Part shown: positions 60,036 to 64,000 of the stretch, piece after piece
Position numbering within the stretch: position 1 is the stretch's first letter
Layout: each line of letters opens with the position of its first letter
Assembly (NCBI RefSeq): GCF_000972845.2
Contig: NC_040032.1
Span: 19,152,636-19,216,635, forward strand
Length of the DNA stretch: 64,000 nt
Direction of reading: 5' to 3'
Origin: Larimichthys crocea
Lineage: Eukaryota; Chordata; Actinopteri; Sciaenidae
Notes under the pieces: generated by a model
Database searches by the model: none
What the model was told of the DNA's origin: nothing
Seen by the model: the letters and a program-made list of their open reading frames with translations, nothing else
Program-made: the position numbers and the translations under genes

Positions 60036-63000
60036 CTTAAGACTACTTAAGTATTCTACACAGAATACTACTCATTCTAACAATTCTGCAACGATTGGTT
60101 AGGAAAAATTCTGAAAATATTGAGAAATACGATTACTGAGAGCCCATAGTGACACCTTCACAATGCTTGTTTTGTCTAACCAGCAGTCCAAACTTCAAAA
60201 TTATTAAAAATGAATGAAAACGATTTGAATAATTAAAAAGGAAAAGCATTGTGAAGCTGGAACCATGAAAGGTTTTTGCATGAACAATGACCATTATCAA
60301 GTGACTTTTGTGCCTGGACAAGTGCAAGGTAAATTTACTTTTCTGAGGGATAAGTGTCTTAAAACATTTGTGTCATTCCCTACAAAGCCAGAGTTTCATT
60401 ATCAAAATCAAATGAATACGTTTTGTTACTATAGCTTAGAGAACCCTCCCAGTCCAACCTCTACTCTATGCACAGATTTTGGTTGAGGTGTGGTGCCCAG
60501 CCCTGCTGGTGCTTAATGTATTCAAGTTCACTTTTGTTTCCGTTATGACAACAGATAATGTTACCCTGCGACCACCTGCTACCAACCTCAGCACAAAAAC
60601 ACCATTCATTTTGATCAGTCTGACTTTATTGTTCACATGTGATTTCCATATGGGCAGCAGCAGCGGGGCCCCTGGTTATATGCAGCACCCATATTAGATT
60701 GTGGGCAGATTTTTACCAGTTAATTAGATGATGTTTGACACACCGGTTTGATCAAACAGTCCACAGAGTCTGTCCTGCATCCACTGTCAAATCAACAGCT
60801 CCTTGATGCGTCTCTGTGCTTCCTCCTGTTTCTATAGCATTACCTCGCAGCACATCTCGCAGCAATATACACACGGATGCACATACACAATGTGTTATAT
60901 TTGCTAAGACTGTACCTTTGCCTTCTTTAAACAATAAACAAGTGTATCATCTCTGTTTCAAGTGATTTTTCCATTTCAGAATAGTTCCCCATCACAACAC
61001 CATTATCGGGAAACACAAACCCAATCTTCTTTTTTCTACCACAAAATTAAAAAATGCAATAAAGTTACTATTCAATATGGGTTATTTTTTTCAGGCTGAA
61101 TTCGCTAGTTGGGTCTGCTGTCTGTACATGCAGCCATTTGAACGTGTAGAGAGGTTGCTGAATAAGAACTCCACAAGTCTTGAATAAGAATAGTGAACTT
61201 AGCTTTCACATTATGTATGGTGGCCACATTTCCATAAAGATTAGACAAAACCAGAAAATATCTGACAGTATGGAGTTTGAAAAAACTGTTTGAGTTTGTG
61301 CCACCTGAGCTTGTAAACAGTATGCAGTGAAATAAGTCATTCTGGGCTTAGCCTGGCACGGTCTGAAAACACAACGGAGCCACAGAGGATGCTCGCCTCA
61401 AGAATGTGCTCGCTGACAATTGTGCCAATTTACAGAGTAAACAAGTCCACAGAATACTGCACATGCTGCACATCTAGCCTTGTTCACCATCTCCCAGAAG
61501 ATGCACTTGTTTTGTTTTTTTTGTTTGTTTTTTTTGTCCTTCCCACAAAGGCTGAGGCAGCTTGGCACCTGAGGAAGCCAGCCAATCACAGAAGCCCTGG
61601 GATGAGGTAAGTGCCATTGCTAGGCATTACATCATGATGGTGAGTCACTCCCTGGGATTAAGAGACCGTAAAACACAAGCCCAGATACACTCCGGCTTTA
61701 CCTCTCCATGACAGCTCAGCTGAGGTGAGATGAGATGATGATTGTAAGAAGCACAAAGGATGCCTGTTCAGTCTTTGTGCTCATAATGTGCATCAAAGGA
61801 AATGCTGTTTGTCACTGAGGAGAGAATAATCCTCAAGTCGGTCTCTGAGCCACAGCGTTTAAATTGTGTCAGACAACTTTATCTCAGGTAAAGTATGTTG
61901 GTGCCAAGGTATCCAAGCAAGTGATACTGAAAGGATGCCAAGTTTAAGGTTTAAGGTGCCAAACACATGCAGTGTTTGTGGGCCAACACAAAATACCCAC
62001 ACTTTCTGAGGCCACCTGAACATCCATAAATCAGTAGTGGTCAGCAAATAGAGAGCGCATGGGTAGCTTCTCCCTAAGCTTCATTATGGGTCAGCAGACT
62101 TAACATTGTAAATTACTTTACCATTATTTAGCATCATGTTTATACATTTCACATTTTGACTTATACCATACAATAATTACTGTATTGTATAATTCTGTTA
62201 AGCTAATTGCATAAGGATAATGTTGATACAGTATGAAATTAAATGCAAAATAATACACCATGTTGTCCTAATAGCCATTATCCCAGCTTTGCAGTACACA
62301 TTGGCTGCAGTCCATTTGGCAAGTTTCTCATGGCAGCATGGGCAGGAAAACCCATTATAGTGGAAGACATCATAGAGTCCAACCAATGTGCCGGCTGATA
62401 CTAGCTTCTCACCAATATATCGTACTGACAGACGATAAAGCTGGTTTTGTTTAAGATAATGTTAATATCAGGTAGGACAACAATAGAAAATGTTAAACTA
62501 CTATCTCTTAAGGTATTTTATTTAGACCAAGCATTTCCATTTTTGGACACTTGTAGGTGTTTATTCTACATCCATCTAATGCAAGCAGAATGAAAACAGG
62601 AATTAATGAGTGATTACCTAGGCAGCCAATCAAAGACTCAAACAACAACAAAGGCCATGTTGGCCTCCCTGATGACACAGTAAATCACTGCAGTGTGACC
62701 TCAGGTTAATATAGACATTAAAAAAACATGTGGCTAGTCAAGACAATGGCAGGATTGAACAGGCACCACAAAAAGCTACGATTGCCAAACAAAACAAAAC
62801 TTTCATTCACACACTGAATGAAAAGAGAAGAAAAATACTTCAAGAACTAAGACACAATCACAATGGATTGTGCGGAAAAAACATCACTGCACGCATCTTA
62901 AATGAGCAACAATTATCCCTGTAGACACCAGGTGTACAGGAAAATGAGAGGCCTCTCCAGGTGGTTTGAAAAGCAGCATTTCAGAGCGGAAAATCCTTGA

Positions 63001-64000
63001 CGTACTGAAGACAAATGCAGCAGGTGTGATATCAGGGAGGCAGCTGAAATCCTGGAACAAACTGCCTTACAATGTCTCACACTTTTACTTCAAGAGTACC
63101 TAACCAGTCAAGAAGCCAAAAAAAAAAATCTTTCTGTAGATCATCATGGAACATCATGGAGCAGTCAGGGTGACAATTATGTTACCCAGCATGTCAGTGT
63201 AAGTAACTCAGACTAAAGATGGATAATGAAGTCCAATTAAAGTGACATATTAAGCCCGCAGGTGACTGATGGTGGTTAAAATTAAATTTTTTGTGCAGAA
63301 CTGCTGAACAATAAACACATTTCAAACCAAATGGAACTAGGGAAGTGGCAATATTAACATGAGTCACATCTGTCCAGTCCTTTTACAGGCAGTGGTATAC
63401 ACTACAGTGCAGAGAAATTGAGCATATTAAATTGGGGGTAAAAGTGATATTGGATCGATTGTTTTCAACAGGCCTAATCATCTAAGAAACAGACATGTAC
63501 ATAGGCAGCAGGGTGGCCAGAGGACACACAAGAATTCCTGTTTACTATACTGGGTGTGTGCCTCAGCTGAAGCGTTGGCATAAATCCAGGCTATAATTGT
63601 GGTCCTACCTTGTCACTGGCCAAAAGGGTTGACAAATGTAACAGTGGTGATACCGCTAAAAGAAAACGGCATGACACCTGTAGCGCACAGACCGTGCAAC
63701 ACAGACGGAAGTACGCGTGGGTGTTTTGATGTGTGAAATAGCAGCTGGTATGTGTTGCCCTTTTGTCTTGTTTATAATATATTATGCAAATTCCAACCTT
63801 CTCTGGTACAAAAAGACTTGGCTACATAGCATTTTACATTACAAACCATTTAGCTTTGACTGAGATAACAACCATAGGAGAAATCTACCAGGTATGCATG
63901 GCGATACTGCCGTCTTTTCTCATCACATGAAGGCTCAGTTGAATAATCAGGCAAAACCTCCAACTCTCTGCATTTGTGATTCATGAAAGTAAGGCTGCCA
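60036..64000. other. Non-coding stretch, nothing recognised
   Basis: Only short frames. A T/G-rich tract lies at about 61508-61537. A 64-codon plus-strand frame at 62730-62924 encodes a basic peptide with no recognisable domain. No RNA gene or transposon end was recognised to the window edge. Confidence 0.45.

Noticed and set aside
59824..60102. 92-codon frame inside the hAT element
   Set aside because: It crosses the element's right terminus into flanking DNA and does not match transposase domains.
62730..62924. 64-codon basic open frame, considered as a transposase fragment
   Set aside because: It lacks the helix-turn-helix or DDE/D landmarks of Tc1-like transposases and no inverted ends are nearby.
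1..64000. Bacterial-type features, CRISPR arrays, integrated viral genomes, rRNA, known microRNA seeds
   Set aside because: None was seen; no evenly spaced repeat arrays, no retroviral or viral gene motifs, and no familiar mature microRNA sequence on reading through.

Overview
This 64-kb window looks like non-coding nuclear DNA from a bony fish, most likely a spiny-rayed (percomorph-type) teleost. That reading rests on its repeats: a tRNA-derived SINE ending in the familiar teleost 'CCTGAGCCACAGCCGCC' motif, several non-autonomous hAT-like transposons, and three copies of a MITE with TAATCGATTA-like ends. It also rests on the AT-rich background, scattered A/T runs and CA tract, and the lack of bacterial gene density. 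I found no complete protein-coding gene, tRNA, rRNA, recognisable microRNA or CRISPR array. The longest open frames (about 110-146 codons) match no family I know and are of a size expected by chance in 64 kb.

Layout. 1-12.1 kb is single-copy-looking AT-rich DNA with small tandem repeats and one spaced 25-bp direct repeat. 12.2-16.4 kb has a hAT-like end, two conserved-looking blocks and a nearly full-length 313-bp MITE. 17.3-22.5 kb is the most repeat-rich part: a GC-richer block, a SINE inside or beside an older repeat, a second copy of that older repeat's end, a short CpG-dense patch, and a broken L2/Rex1-like LINE reverse transcriptase 3' end. 27-43.5 kb carries MITE remnants (27.3, 31.4, 37.9, 41.0 and 43.3 kb), a tRNA-like SINE head (30.2 kb), a perfect 19-bp-arm palindrome (36.3 kb) and a CA microsatellite. 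43.5-59 kb is mostly single-copy, with a second long copy of the 16-kb MITE at 54.6 kb and GC-richer blocks at 47.2, 56.4 and 57.9 kb. 59.6-60.0 kb is a complete hAT-type element with matching ends. 60-64 kb shows nothing recognisable.

How it fits together. The window reads as a gene desert or a very large intron, built from old decayed transposons between stretches that may hold distal enhancers. The moderately GC-rich, CpG-containing or homeodomain-core-rich blocks are the best candidates for such enhancers, but that is inference from composition and appearance only. I did not find a convincing undescribed system. The most unusual single structure is the perfect palindrome at 36,303-36,342.
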